In this document: positions 17,310 to 25,404 of the stretch, piece after piece | Numbering within the stretch: position 1 is the first letter of the stretch | How the letters are laid out: every line of letters begins with the position of its first letter | Source: Azohydromonas aeria | Lineage (GTDB): Bacteria > Pseudomonadota > Gammaproteobacteria > Burkholderiales > Burkholderiaceae_C | Direction of reading: 5' to 3' | Assembly: GCF_009760915.1 (NCBI RefSeq) | Contig: NZ_VIDQ01000047.1 | Location: 1-58,169, forward strand | DNA: 58,169 bases | Program-made: the position numbers and the translations under genes | The notes under the pieces: model-generated | Database searches by the model: none | Seen by the model: the letters and a program-made list of their open reading frames with translations, nothing else | Told to the model about the DNA's origin: nothing

Positions 17310-18589
17310 AGGCGCCCGCCCTGCGCCGCCTGCCGGCGCTGCTGGCCCTGCTGCTGCCGCTGGCGCTGCAGGCCGCGACCTGGACAGTGCGTCCGGGCGA
17401 GGCCATCCAGCCCGTGATCGACCGCGCCGCCGCCGGCGACGTGGTGCAGGTCGAGCGTGGCCGATACGCCGGCAACCTGCTCATCGACAAGCCGCTGACG
17501 CTGCGTGGGCTGCGCCGCCCCACGCTCAGCGGCGGCATGCAGGGCGACACCATCCGCGTCACCGCGCCGGACGTGACCATCGAAGGCCTGATCGTGCGCG
17601 ACTCCGGCGACAGCCTGCTCAAGCAGAACGCGGGCATCTATATCACTCCGGGCTCGCACCGGGCGGCGGTGCTGCGCTGCGACCTGGTCTACAACTTGTT
17701 CGGGCTGTGGATCCAGAAGGCCGACGACGTGCGCGTCGAGCACAACCTGATCGTGGGCAAGCGCGAGTACGGCTCGGCGCAGCGCGGCAACGGCGTGCAG
17801 CTCTACGACACCAAGGGCGCGCGCATCATCGGCAACCACATCAGCTTCGTGCGCGACGCGCTGTACGTGGACGTCTCGCACCACGCCGTGTTCCGCGGCA
17901 ACCGGCTGCACCACAGCCGCTACGGCACGCACTACATGAACTCCTACCACAACCTGTGGGAGGACAACGACAGCTACCGCAACCGCGGCGGCCTGGCGCT
18001 GATGGAGGTGCGCGACCAAGTCGTGCGCAACAACCGCGCCTGGGGCAATTCCGACCACGGGATCATGCTGCGCACGCTGCAGGACTCCGTGATCGAGAAC
18101 AACGTGGTCGCCGGCAACGCGCGCGGCTTCTTCATCTACGACGTGGAGTACGCCCAACTCAAGGGCAACCTGGTGGTCAACAACCAGGTCGGCGTACACC
18201 TCTCGGCCGGCTCCACCCGCAACCAGGTCGAGGGCAACGACTTCGTCGCCAACCGCGAGCAGGTGCGCTACGTCGGCGCCAGGGACGAGACCTGGGGCGC
18301 CGGGAGCGGCAATTACTGGAGCAACTACCTGGGTTGGGACCGCGACGGCAACGGCCACGGCGACGTGCGCTACGAGGCCAACGACCTGGTGGACCGCCTG
18401 GTGTGGCGGCACCCCGCGGCGCGGCTGCTGCTGGCCAGCCCCGCGGTGCAGGCGCTGCGCCTGGTGAGCCAGCAGTTCCCGCTGCTGCGCGCGCCCGGCG
18501 TGGTGGACCCCAAGCCGCGCATGCGAGCGTCGCACCCGAACTGGAATGAATGGAATGCAAAGCCCTCTCCCTCTTCCACTGAGCCTTGA
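17306..18589 (+). CDS. nosD: NosD, periplasmic copper-site maturation protein
   Basis: 427 residues with a cleavable signal peptide (ending near LALQAATW). The body is a right-handed beta-helix of CASH/NosD repeats: recurrent phrases such as LRGLRRPTLSGG, VRVEHNLIVGKREYG, GNHISFVRDALYVDVSHHAVFRGN and YWSNYLGWDRDGNGHGD, the last being a NosD hallmark. It works with the NosF/NosY ABC transporter in building the CuZ site of NosZ. The start is coupled to the nosR stop and its 3' end overlaps the annotated nosF start. Confidence 0.95.
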   Translation: MKAPALRRLPALLALLLPLALQAATWTVRPGEAIQPVIDRAAAGDVVQVERGRYAGNLLIDKPLTLRGLRRPTLSGGMQGDTIRVTAPDVTIEGLIVRDSGDSLLKQNAGIYITPGSHRAAVLRCDLVYNLFGLWIQKADDVRVEHNLIVGKREYGSAQRGNGVQLYDTKGARIIGNHISFVRDALYVDVSHHAVFRGNRLHHSRYGTHYMNSYHNLWEDNDSYRNRGGLALMEVRDQVVRNNRAWGNSDHGIMLRTLQDSVIENNVVAGNARGFFIYDVEYAQLKGNLVVNNQVGVHLSAGSTRNQVEGNDFVANREQVRYVGARDETWGAGSGNYWSNYLGWDRDGNGHGDVRYEANDLVDRLVWRHPAARLLLASPAVQALRLVSQQFPLLRAPGVVDPKPRMRASHPNWNEWNAKPSPSSTEP

Positions 18590-19577
18590 GCCCATGGCGT
18601 CCTTCGCACCCGGCCATGCCGCGCGCGGCGCCGACACGCTGCCTGACGGCGATGCTGCGATTCCGGCCGGCGACTGCGCCGTCACGCTGCGCAACGTCGT
18701 GAAACAGTACGGCGCGCTGCGCGCCGTGGACGGCGTGAGCCTGGACGTGCGCCGCGGCGAGCTGTTCGGCCTGATCGGCCACAACGGCGCGGGCAAGAGC
18801 ACGCTGTTCAAGATGATGCTGGGGCTCATCGTGCCGAGCGCGGGCGAGATCCGCATCCAGGGCGCGCCGGTGTCCGGGCGCGACTTCCGCGCCGTGCGCC
18901 GCGGCATCGGCTACCTGCCCGAGAACGTGGTGCTCTACGACAACCTCAGCGGCCTGGAGACGCTGCGCTTCATGGCCCGGCTCAAGGGCGCGCCGCAGAG
19001 CGAATGCGCCCCGGTGCTGGAGCGCGTGGGCTTGGCCCACGCCGGGCAGCGCGCGGTGCGCGAGTACAGCAAGGGCATGCGCCAGCGCCTGGGCTTCGCG
19101 CAGGCGCTGCTCGGGCGGCCGCAGGTGCTGTTCCTGGACGAGCCCACCACCGGCCTGGATCCGGAGGCGATCCGCGACTTCCACGCCACGTTGCGCGAGC
19201 TGCGCGCCGAAGGGGTGACGATGATCATCACCTCGCACATCCTGGCCGAACTGCAGGAGCGCGTGGACCGGCTCGCCATCCTGGCCGCCGGCCGCGTGCG
19301 CGCCCAGGGCAGCGTGAGCGCGCTGCGCTCGTCCCTGGCGCTGCCGCTGAGGCTGGAGCTCAGCGTCACCGAATCGGGCCTTGCCGCGGTGCGCGTGGCG
19401 CTGGCCGGGCTGGGCATCGAGGACATGCGCTGGACCGGGCTGCAGGCGCAATTCCGTTGCCCGCGCGACCGCAAGATGGCCGTGCTGGCGGCGCTGTCCG
19501 GCCTGGGCGGCGCGGTGCTGGACGTGCAGTTGCACGAGCCCTCGCTCGAAGACGTGTTCTTCGGCCTGGCGCATTGA
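18546..19577 (+). CDS. nosF: NosF, ABC transporter ATPase
   Basis: 343 residues if started at 18546; ATGs at 18555 and 18594 are alternatives and the last would avoid the 44-base overlap with nosD. Walker A is GHNGAGKST, the Q-loop follows in YLPENVVLYD, the signature is EYSKGMRQRLG and Walker B is VLFLDEPTTGLDPE, with the H-loop in ITSHILAEL. It energises the NosDFY complex for NosZ metal-site assembly. The ~35 extra residues before the ATPase core are Ala/Pro-rich and unlike usual NosF, favouring the later start. Confidence 0.95.
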   Translation: MNGMQSPLPLPLSLEPMASFAPGHAARGADTLPDGDAAIPAGDCAVTLRNVVKQYGALRAVDGVSLDVRRGELFGLIGHNGAGKSTLFKMMLGLIVPSAGEIRIQGAPVSGRDFRAVRRGIGYLPENVVLYDNLSGLETLRFMARLKGAPQSECAPVLERVGLAHAGQRAVREYSKGMRQRLGFAQALLGRPQVLFLDEPTTGLDPEAIRDFHATLRELRAEGVTMIITSHILAELQERVDRLAILAAGRVRAQGSVSALRSSLALPLRLELSVTESGLAAVRVALAGLGIEDMRWTGLQAQFRCPRDRKMAVLAALSGLGGAVLDVQLHEPSLEDVFFGLAH

Positions 19578-19592
19578 GGGGAGCAAATAGCC

Positions 19593-20420
19593 ATGGCACT
19601 CAGTTTCGAGATCGGGCAGGTGCTGACCATCGCCCACAAGGAGCTGCGCGACCGGCTGCGCAACCGCTGGGTGCTGGCGGTGGCGCTGGTGTTCACGGTG
19701 TTCGCGCTCGTCATCGCCTACTTCGGCGGCGCGCAGCAGGGCGCGGTGGGGCTGCGCTCAATCGAGTTCACCATCACCAGCTTGGTCAGCCTAGTGATCT
19801 ATTTGATCCCGTTGATCGCGCTGCTGCTGGGCTTCGACGCCATCGTGGGCGAGCGCGAGCGCGGCTCGCTGGACCTGCTGTTGGCGCTGCCCATCACGCG
19901 GCTGGAGCTGCTGCTGGGCAAGTACCTGGGGCTGGCAGCGGCGCTGACGTTGTCCACGGTCGTGGGCTTCGGGCTGGTGGCACTGCTGCTGGGCTCGCAG
20001 GTGGGTACGGCAGCGCTGGCGCCTTACCTCAACTTCATGGGCAGCTCGGTGCTGCTGGGCCTGGTGTTTCTGAGCCTGGCGGTGATGCTGTCGGTGCTCG
20101 CCGGCGACCGCACCCGGGCCTCGGGCCTGGCCATCGCGCTGTGGTTCTTCTTCGTGCTGGTCTTCGACCTGCTGCTGCTGGGGCTGCTGGTGGTCACTGG
20201 CGGCGAGAGCGGCGGCGACTGGTTCGCACTGGCGCTGCTGCTCAACCCCGCGGACGTGTTCCGCATCCTCAATGTGTTTTCCCTCGACGACGTACGCACG
20301 CTCTACGGCCTGACCAGCATCGTCCCGCAGGCGCTGGCCAAGCCCTGGCTGATGGCGCTGGTGATGCTGGGCTGGATTGCCGCGCCGCTGTCGATTGCCA
20401 CCTGGAGATTCCGTCCATGA
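19593..20420 (+). CDS. nosY: NosY, ABC transporter permease
   Basis: 275 residues, six predicted membrane helices. The N-terminus IAHKELRDRLRNRWVL is typical of ABC-2 type NosY permeases, and VGERERGSLDLLLALPITRLELLLGKYLG forms the conserved cytoplasmic coupling loop. The C-terminal half contains LNPADVFRILN, also conserved in NosY. It pairs with NosF and NosD. It begins 15 bases after nosF with a GGGGAG Shine-Dalgarno and overlaps nosL by ATGA. Confidence 0.95.
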   Translation: MALSFEIGQVLTIAHKELRDRLRNRWVLAVALVFTVFALVIAYFGGAQQGAVGLRSIEFTITSLVSLVIYLIPLIALLLGFDAIVGERERGSLDLLLALPITRLELLLGKYLGLAAALTLSTVVGFGLVALLLGSQVGTAALAPYLNFMGSSVLLGLVFLSLAVMLSVLAGDRTRASGLAIALWFFFVLVFDLLLLGLLVVTGGESGGDWFALALLLNPADVFRILNVFSLDDVRTLYGLTSIVPQALAKPWLMALVMLGWIAAPLSIATWRFRP

Positions 20421-20938
20421 ACCCTCGTCGCCGAACTCTTCTGCTTGCCGCCTGCGCGGCGCCCGCCGTCGCCCTGTGGGGCTGCAAGGACGATGCCGCC
20501 GCCGTGAAGGCGGTGGAGATCGACCCGGCCACCACCTGCGACTTCGACGGCATGCTGCTGGCCGACTACGCCGGCCCCAAGGCACAGGTCTTCTACAAGG
20601 ATGCGGCTGCACCGGTGTTCTTCTGCGACACCGTCGAGATGTTCTCCGCCCTGCTCAAACCCGAGCAGGTGCGCGGCGTGCGCGCGGTGCTGGTGCAGGA
20701 CATGGCCAAGGCCGACTGGGAGCAGCCGCGCGGCCATTGGTTCGATGCCAGGAGCGGCTTCTACGTGGCGGGCAGCAAGCGCCACGGCTCGATGGGGCCG
20801 ACCTTTGCCAGCTTCGCTGCTGAAGGCGACGCCCACAAGTTCGCCGCCGAGTTCGGCGGCAAGGTCTACAAGTTTGCCGAGGTCAAGCCGGAGATGGCCG
20901 ACCTGGGCGGCGGGTCGTCGCACGACAAGCACATGTAA
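20417..20938 (+). CDS. nosL: NosL, periplasmic copper chaperone lipoprotein
   Basis: 173 residues. The signal sequence ends in a lipobox (VALWGCKDD), anchoring it to a membrane facing the periplasm. The NosL copper-binding phrase CDFDGMLLADY is present, followed by FFCDTVEMFSALLKPEQ and HGSMGPTFASFAAEGDA, as in other NosL proteins. It binds Cu(I) and delivers it for NosZ maturation. The C-terminal tail (SSHDKHM) adds potential metal ligands. Last gene of the nos operon; no obvious terminator follows. Confidence 0.95.
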   Translation: MNPRRRTLLLAACAAPAVALWGCKDDAAAVKAVEIDPATTCDFDGMLLADYAGPKAQVFYKDAAAPVFFCDTVEMFSALLKPEQVRGVRAVLVQDMAKADWEQPRGHWFDARSGFYVAGSKRHGSMGPTFASFAAEGDAHKFAAEFGGKVYKFAEVKPEMADLGGGSSHDKHM

Positions 20939-21116
20939 GCCCGCGCGCCGCGGCCCGGCTGGAAGAAAAAGGGCGGCAGCTTGCGCTGCGCGGACCGGGA
21001 AATACGGCATGGAGGGGAGGAGTAGTCGTCCCGGCCTGCGGTCCGCCCTGAAAGGGGTTCGGTGTCGGCGCGCATCGTGCACAAGCACCGTTGCTCGAAT
21101 GTTGCTCGCTCAGAAA

Positions 21117-22328
21117 TTAGGCGAGGCTTGGGCGGCCGTAGCGCAGCCCCCAGCCCAGCGCCACGGCGGCCCAGGCGGCCGCGGCCAGCGGCAACAGCCA
21201 GGGCGACAGCGCCGGCCACAGCGCCGCGCCCACGCGCGCCAGCACTGCGAATTGCAGTGCCTGGAACAGCGCCCACAGCGGCCCATCGGCCACCACGGCG
21301 CGGCCCGAATGGCCGCACACCACGCGAGCGGCCATGGCCAGAAGCAGCGAGCCCAGGAAGCCTAGGGCGTAGGCGTGCAGTGCCGCCGCGGGCTGCGACG
21401 CGGCCGCCAGCAGCAACGCAACGCCTAGCCACGCGAATCCGCGGTGCAGCATGGCCAGCAGGCGCTGGCGCAGGCTCTGCATCTGGCTCCAGCGCCAAGC
21501 CAGCGCCAGCACACCCAGGCCGGCCGCGCCCTGCCCGGCCGCGCGCAGCGCCTGGGCCAGCGGCGGCCAGGGCGCGGCGGCCAGCATCGTGGCGCCCTCC
21601 ACCAGGCCCTGGGCGGCCAGCACGCCCGCCATGGCCCATAGCAGCCAGCTCGGCCAGCGCGCATCCAGCCGCGGCGCGGCGTTGCCGAAGAAGGGAATCA
21701 TGCGGTGCAGCACCGCGGCGTAGACCACGCCGATGCCGCCCCACAGCGCCACGCGCGCCAGAGCCAGCGAGTACGTCCATGCCTGGGCCACCAGCGCGGC
21801 CACCGTGGCATGGAGCAGCAACGCCAGCAGCATGCAGGCCGCGAGCGCCACGCGGGCGTGGAGCCGGTCCTCTACGGTGGAGGCGCGCAGCAGCCGCCAA
21901 AAGCGCAGCACCAGGTGGTTCCAGCCTGCGGCCACCAGCGCCAGGCCCATGCCGGCCAGCAATGGACCTTGCCGGCCGCCACCGGTGAGCGCCAGGGCGA
22001 GGACCAGCCAGCCCGCCAGTTGCGCGCCGATGGCAGGCAGCAGCTCGCGTGCCGACACGGCCGGACGCTGCAGCCAGCGCGGGCCGGCGGTGAACAGGAA
22101 GCCGGCCATGAAGAGCGGCATGAAGCCCCAGGTCAGGGCCAGCGCGTGCGCCACCGGCGCCGGCACGGCGTCGGGTCCGAACTGCAGCCCCAGCAGCCGA
22201 CACGCCCACCACAGCGCGGTGGCAGCGAGCATCAGGCCGCCGGCAGCGAAGCCCAGGCGGTGCGGCGCGTCGAGCAGCCGGCGCGGATGCCAGCCGGAGT
22301 CAGCTTTGGAGGGGGTCACGGCAGTCAC
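21117..22328 (-). CDS. nnrS: NnrS-family membrane haem/copper protein (copy 1)
   Basis: 403 residues, about 12 membrane helices. NnrS features include LTWGFMPLFMAGFLFTAGPRWL, HLVLRFWRLL and LHRMIPFFGNAAPRLDARWPSW. NnrS proteins protect against nitric oxide-related stress, and their genes are commonly regulated by NO-responsive Crp/Fnr or NsrR proteins. It is convergent with the nos operon. A paralogue with the same architecture lies at 27875-29062. I see no clear FNR or NsrR site directly upstream. Confidence 0.93.
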   Translation of the reverse strand: MTAVTPSKADSGWHPRRLLDAPHRLGFAAGGLMLAATALWWACRLLGLQFGPDAVPAPVAHALALTWGFMPLFMAGFLFTAGPRWLQRPAVSARELLPAIGAQLAGWLVLALALTGGGRQGPLLAGMGLALVAAGWNHLVLRFWRLLRASTVEDRLHARVALAACMLLALLLHATVAALVAQAWTYSLALARVALWGGIGVVYAAVLHRMIPFFGNAAPRLDARWPSWLLWAMAGVLAAQGLVEGATMLAAAPWPPLAQALRAAGQGAAGLGVLALAWRWSQMQSLRQRLLAMLHRGFAWLGVALLLAAASQPAAALHAYALGFLGSLLLAMAARVVCGHSGRAVVADGPLWALFQALQFAVLARVGAALWPALSPWLLPLAAAAWAAVALGWGLRYGRPSLA

Positions 22329-22582
22329 TGCGCGAGGCTGGCAGCTTGCCGGAGTCGGGGTTTTGCGCCGCGTCAGCCGGCGTGCCGGCCAGCGCTGAAG
22401 GCACCCGGGCCACGGCGACTTCGTCCCACGACCTGGTCACGGCGGCCTTTTCCGGGTCTGGGTGGACCGGCATGGGTCGGCGCCTTGCTGCACTGCTGCA
22501 ATCGCAGGCGTTGGGGAAGCGCCGTCGGCGCGGGCGCCCTGCAATTGCGCAAGGAGAGACCAGGCATGCAGGGCTGGGCTGA

Positions 22583-23500
22583 TTTCGACGGGTTCACATC
22601 CACCATGCGCCGGGCATCACGTCCTACGCACGCCACCATGCCGCCGCGCGGCTGGCGCAGGGCTTCACGCTGGACCAGGTCGCGTCGGAGTACCGGGCCA
22701 TGCGGGCCACCGTGCTGCGCCACTGGATGGCCAGTGGCAAGCCTGCGCCGTCCGACCTGCACGATCTCGTGCGTTTCGGCGAGTCGATCGCCGAGGGCCT
22801 GACCGAGTCGCTGGCCTGGTACGGCGACCGGATCGCGCATGCGCGCGAGCTGTTTCCCGGGCGTGCTCAGCCACGACCTGCGCACCCCGCTGGGCGCCAT
22901 CCTGATGGCCGCCGAGCTGCTGTTCCGCGACGAAAGCCTGAGCGCTCAATCGACGAAGGCGGCCGTGCGCATCTTCAACAGCGGCACCCGCGTGCGCAAC
23001 ATGATCACGGACCGCTGGACTTCACGCGCACGCGGCTGGGCGACCGGCTGCCCGTCGAGAAGTCCTGGTGCAGGCTGGGGCCCGTGTTCCACCAGACGGT
23101 GGAGGAGCTCGTCTCGCCGCATCCCGAGCGGCGCATCCACTACGACTGCCAGGGCGACCTCTCGGGCCACTGGGACGCGAGCCGGCCGCAGCAGATGCTT
23201 TCCAACCTGGTGGGCAACGCCATCCAGCATGGCCTGCCCGGCACGGCGGTGACGGTGCTGGCGCGCGGCGAAGACGAGCAGGTGGTTGTGACCGTCCACA
23301 ACGAGCGACCGCCGATCGCGCCCGAGATGATCGACAGGATCCTCGACCCGCTGATGCGCGGCGTGGTCCAGGAAGCCGAACGCAGGAACCGCCAGGCCAG
23401 CCTGGGACTGACCCAGGCACACGACGGCGACAGCGCGGTGACCTCGTCCCAGGAAGCCGGCACGACCTTCACGGCCACGCTGCCCCGGGCGGGCCGGTAA
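22583..23500 (+). pseudogene. Decayed sensor histidine kinase (RsbRD-like N-terminus, HisKA, HATPase)
   Basis: The segment reads as one protein only after repair. The frame opens after TGA at 22580 with YARHHAAARLAQGFTLDQVASEYRAMRATVLR, typical of kinases with an RsbRD-like sensor region, but has no early ATG. Near 22857 an extra base shifts the coding signal to another frame, which carries the phosphoacceptor box VLSHDLRTPLGAIL. Near 23010 a lost base restores the first frame at DFTRTRLGD. The ATPase part has the N box (LSNLVGNAIQHG) but lacks the usual GLGLYIAREIV segment. Two frameshifts, one deletion and a missing start indicate a dead gene. Confidence 0.78.
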
Positions 23501-23895
23501 GGCTTGCGACGGAATCTGGTAAGCCGCGCGATCCAAAGCCCTTGGTTGATACTTTCAAGCGGTCGGCGTTTTCAAGAGAGCTGTCCTGTTGTGGGCAGTC
23601 TTGAACCGACGTTTTCGTGTTCTGACGATCGCAATCCCGCGTCAAGGCGAGAGTAGCGATAAAGCACTGGCGCGTTGCGGTTGACGGCGTGCCTTGCCCA
23701 GCAGGCCAGCAGTTGCTGTGAGTGAATCTGACCGGTTGGCAATGACCACTTTGGCAACCGGCCGAACGGCATGCCGCTGCGCCGACACGGACTATGTCGT
23801 ACGGCGGCACAGCAGGCAGACAATCTCGGCTCCCGGTGCCGGGCCAACGTTGCTGGGCAACTCACGTACGACAGCTGGGTCGGCTGGCGCTAGGA
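23501..23895. other. Intergenic, no gene seen
   Basis: About 400 bases between the kinase pseudogene and the convergent DGC-domain gene. Short overlapping frames exist but none has a family match. A TTGATACTTTCAA sequence near 23546 resembles an FNR box but has a 5-base spacer, so I do not count it. Confidence 0.5.
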
Positions 23896-24321
23896 CTATT
23901 GGGACGTGGCGACAACAACGGGTGGTATCACGGCTGACATGGCCAGCACGCGCATTTTGACTTGCGCGTAGAGACGATCAAATTGGTCCGGATCGAAGTC
24001 GGCGTGGTACTGCTTCCTCACGCCCTCCTCGGAAAGGAGCAGATGCTCTGTGGGGTGCACGTCGCGCTGGGCCAAGCAGGCCCGGGCGCATGCCAGCACG
24101 CATCCGTCGATGGCCAGGATGGACCGCCCACTGGCGGCTGCCTCCTGCGCTCGCCGCACCAGGCTGGGTACATTGCCGCCCACGCCAGCAATGCACGACA
24201 TCTGCGCCACGCCCTCCCGGTCCAGGCGTAGCGCAAGGTCATTGGCAAACTGTGCAGCGCTGGAGCACCCGGAGCAGCTGTAGACGAGAGGTATCGGATC
24301 CGGGTTGCGTGCAGCAGGCAT
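23896..24321 (-). CDS. DGC-domain putative zinc-binding protein
   Basis: 141 residues. The N-terminal YSCSGCSSAAQFANDLALRLD and the central IDGCVLACARACL match the DGC family, named for the conserved Asp-Gly-Cys, with Cys positions proposed to bind zinc. No signal peptide. It lies 175 bases downstream of nrdG on the same strand. Such proteins often occur near metal or redox genes in anaerobic settings; the biochemical role is not known. Confidence 0.8.
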   Translation of the reverse strand: MPAARNPDPIPLVYSCSGCSSAAQFANDLALRLDREGVAQMSCIAGVGGNVPSLVRRAQEAAASGRSILAIDGCVLACARACLAQRDVHPTEHLLLSEEGVRKQYHADFDPDQFDRLYAQVKMRVLAMSAVIPPVVVATSQ

Positions 24322-24496
24322 GGACGGCGCAGTCAGAACTGGTCGGGGTGTGGACGGTCGCGCTCATCCTTGCCAGCAGTTGCCGTCATGGTTTTGAGCT
24401 GCGTCAGCTACCCATGCGCTTGCAGTCAACCGCAGATGGCTTTGCAGCCTTCGCGCCGAGCTTGCCGTTGGGCACTGGTTACTACGGACAGGCGGC

Positions 24497-25177
24497 TCAA
24501 CGCCAATGAATCTGGATTCCCAATTGCCGTGCCTCGTCGAGCAGGCGTGGCGGAGGCAGCGGTGCCATGCGCGGTTCGGGTGCCAGCCAGCGGCGTCGCT
24601 GCAGCGTCCATTGCTGAAGACCCGCATCGCGTACTGTCCGTGCCAGCTCCATCAGGTCCGAGTCGTCGAGCAACTCCGAATCGAAAGTCGTGCGGACTTC
24701 GACCTCCACGCCGCTGCCCGCCACGAGCGCGAGCGCCTCGAGCCCGGCCTTGGCACTGCCCGGCACGCCGGTGACGCGGTCGTGGGCCGCTTCACCGGCC
24801 TTGAGATCCAGGCCGATCCAGTCCACCTGGGGCAGCACCGAGACCAGTCGTCGGGTATGGACGCCCGCCGTATGCAAACCCACCTGGAATCCCAGGGCCC
24901 GTACCTGCGCGATGGCATCGGGCAGGCCCGGGTCGATGGTCGGCTCCCCACCACTGAACACGACGCCATCGAGCAGGCCCCGGCGGTGTGCCAGGAAGGT
25001 CAGGATATCGCTCCAGTGCGGTGCGCCGTGCGGACGCTGCCGCGGCTGCAAGCCGGGGTTGTGGCAATAGCCGCATCGCCACGGGCAGCCCTGCACGAAC
25101 ACCACCGCGCACAGCTTGCCCGGCCAGTCGGTCGTGGAGAACGGCTCGAAGCCGCCGACCTGAAGCACTTCAGGCAC
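24497..25177 (-). CDS. nrdG: Anaerobic ribonucleotide reductase activating protein NrdG
   Basis: 226 residues. The radical SAM cluster motif is CPWRCGYC at about residues 31-38, preceded by FSTTDWPGKLCAVVFVQG and followed by GVVFSGGEPTIDPGL, the SAM-binding GGE motif. It generates the 5'-deoxyadenosyl radical that forms the glycyl radical of NrdD. It overlaps the small glycyl-radical ORF by 8 bases, so the radical acceptor and its activase are translationally coupled. Confidence 0.95.
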   Translation of the reverse strand: MPEVLQVGGFEPFSTTDWPGKLCAVVFVQGCPWRCGYCHNPGLQPRQRPHGAPHWSDILTFLAHRRGLLDGVVFSGGEPTIDPGLPDAIAQVRALGFQVGLHTAGVHTRRLVSVLPQVDWIGLDLKAGEAAHDRVTGVPGSAKAGLEALALVAGSGVEVEVRTTFDSELLDDSDLMELARTVRDAGLQQWTLQRRRWLAPEPRMAPLPPPRLLDEARQLGIQIHWR

Positions 25178-25367
25178 CGGAGTGCGTTGCCGTGCGCGCC
25201 TGGGGCGGCTCGGCGAAGTAGAGGCGTTCGTTGAACTCGCCTCGCTTGCCGATGTTGAACGACGCCACGGGGCGGTGATAGCCCATGACGCGGGTCCAGA
25301 CCTCGCAGCGCTGGCGCTCGTGCTCGGCGAGTTGAGGATGGGCCGCGGTCGGCAGGTGGTGGCTCAT
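25170..25367 (-). CDS. Separate glycyl-radical domain of class III ribonucleotide reductase
   Basis: 65 residues. The C-terminal half is the glycyl radical loop normally found at the end of NrdD: RVMGYHRPVASFNIGKRGEF, with Gly29 as the radical site. The first 20 residues are a His/Gln-rich leader. The gene has its own strong Shine-Dalgarno (AAAGGAG, seven bases before the ATG) and starts 37 bases after the nrdD stop, which argues for genuine separate translation rather than a frameshift. It overlaps nrdG by 8 bases. The peptide would have to assemble with the large NrdD chain to place the radical near its active-site cysteines. Confidence 0.85.
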   Translation of the reverse strand: MSHHLPTAAHPQLAEHERQRCEVWTRVMGYHRPVASFNIGKRGEFNERLYFAEPPQARTATHSGA

Positions 25368-25404
25368 GGAGGCTCCTTTTCAGCGTTGTGAAGAATTCAG
25401 GCGG

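Noticed and set aside
23540..23560. FNR box TTGATACTTTCAA
   Set aside because: The half-sites are separated by five bases, not six, and no promoter or gene follows at a suitable distance.
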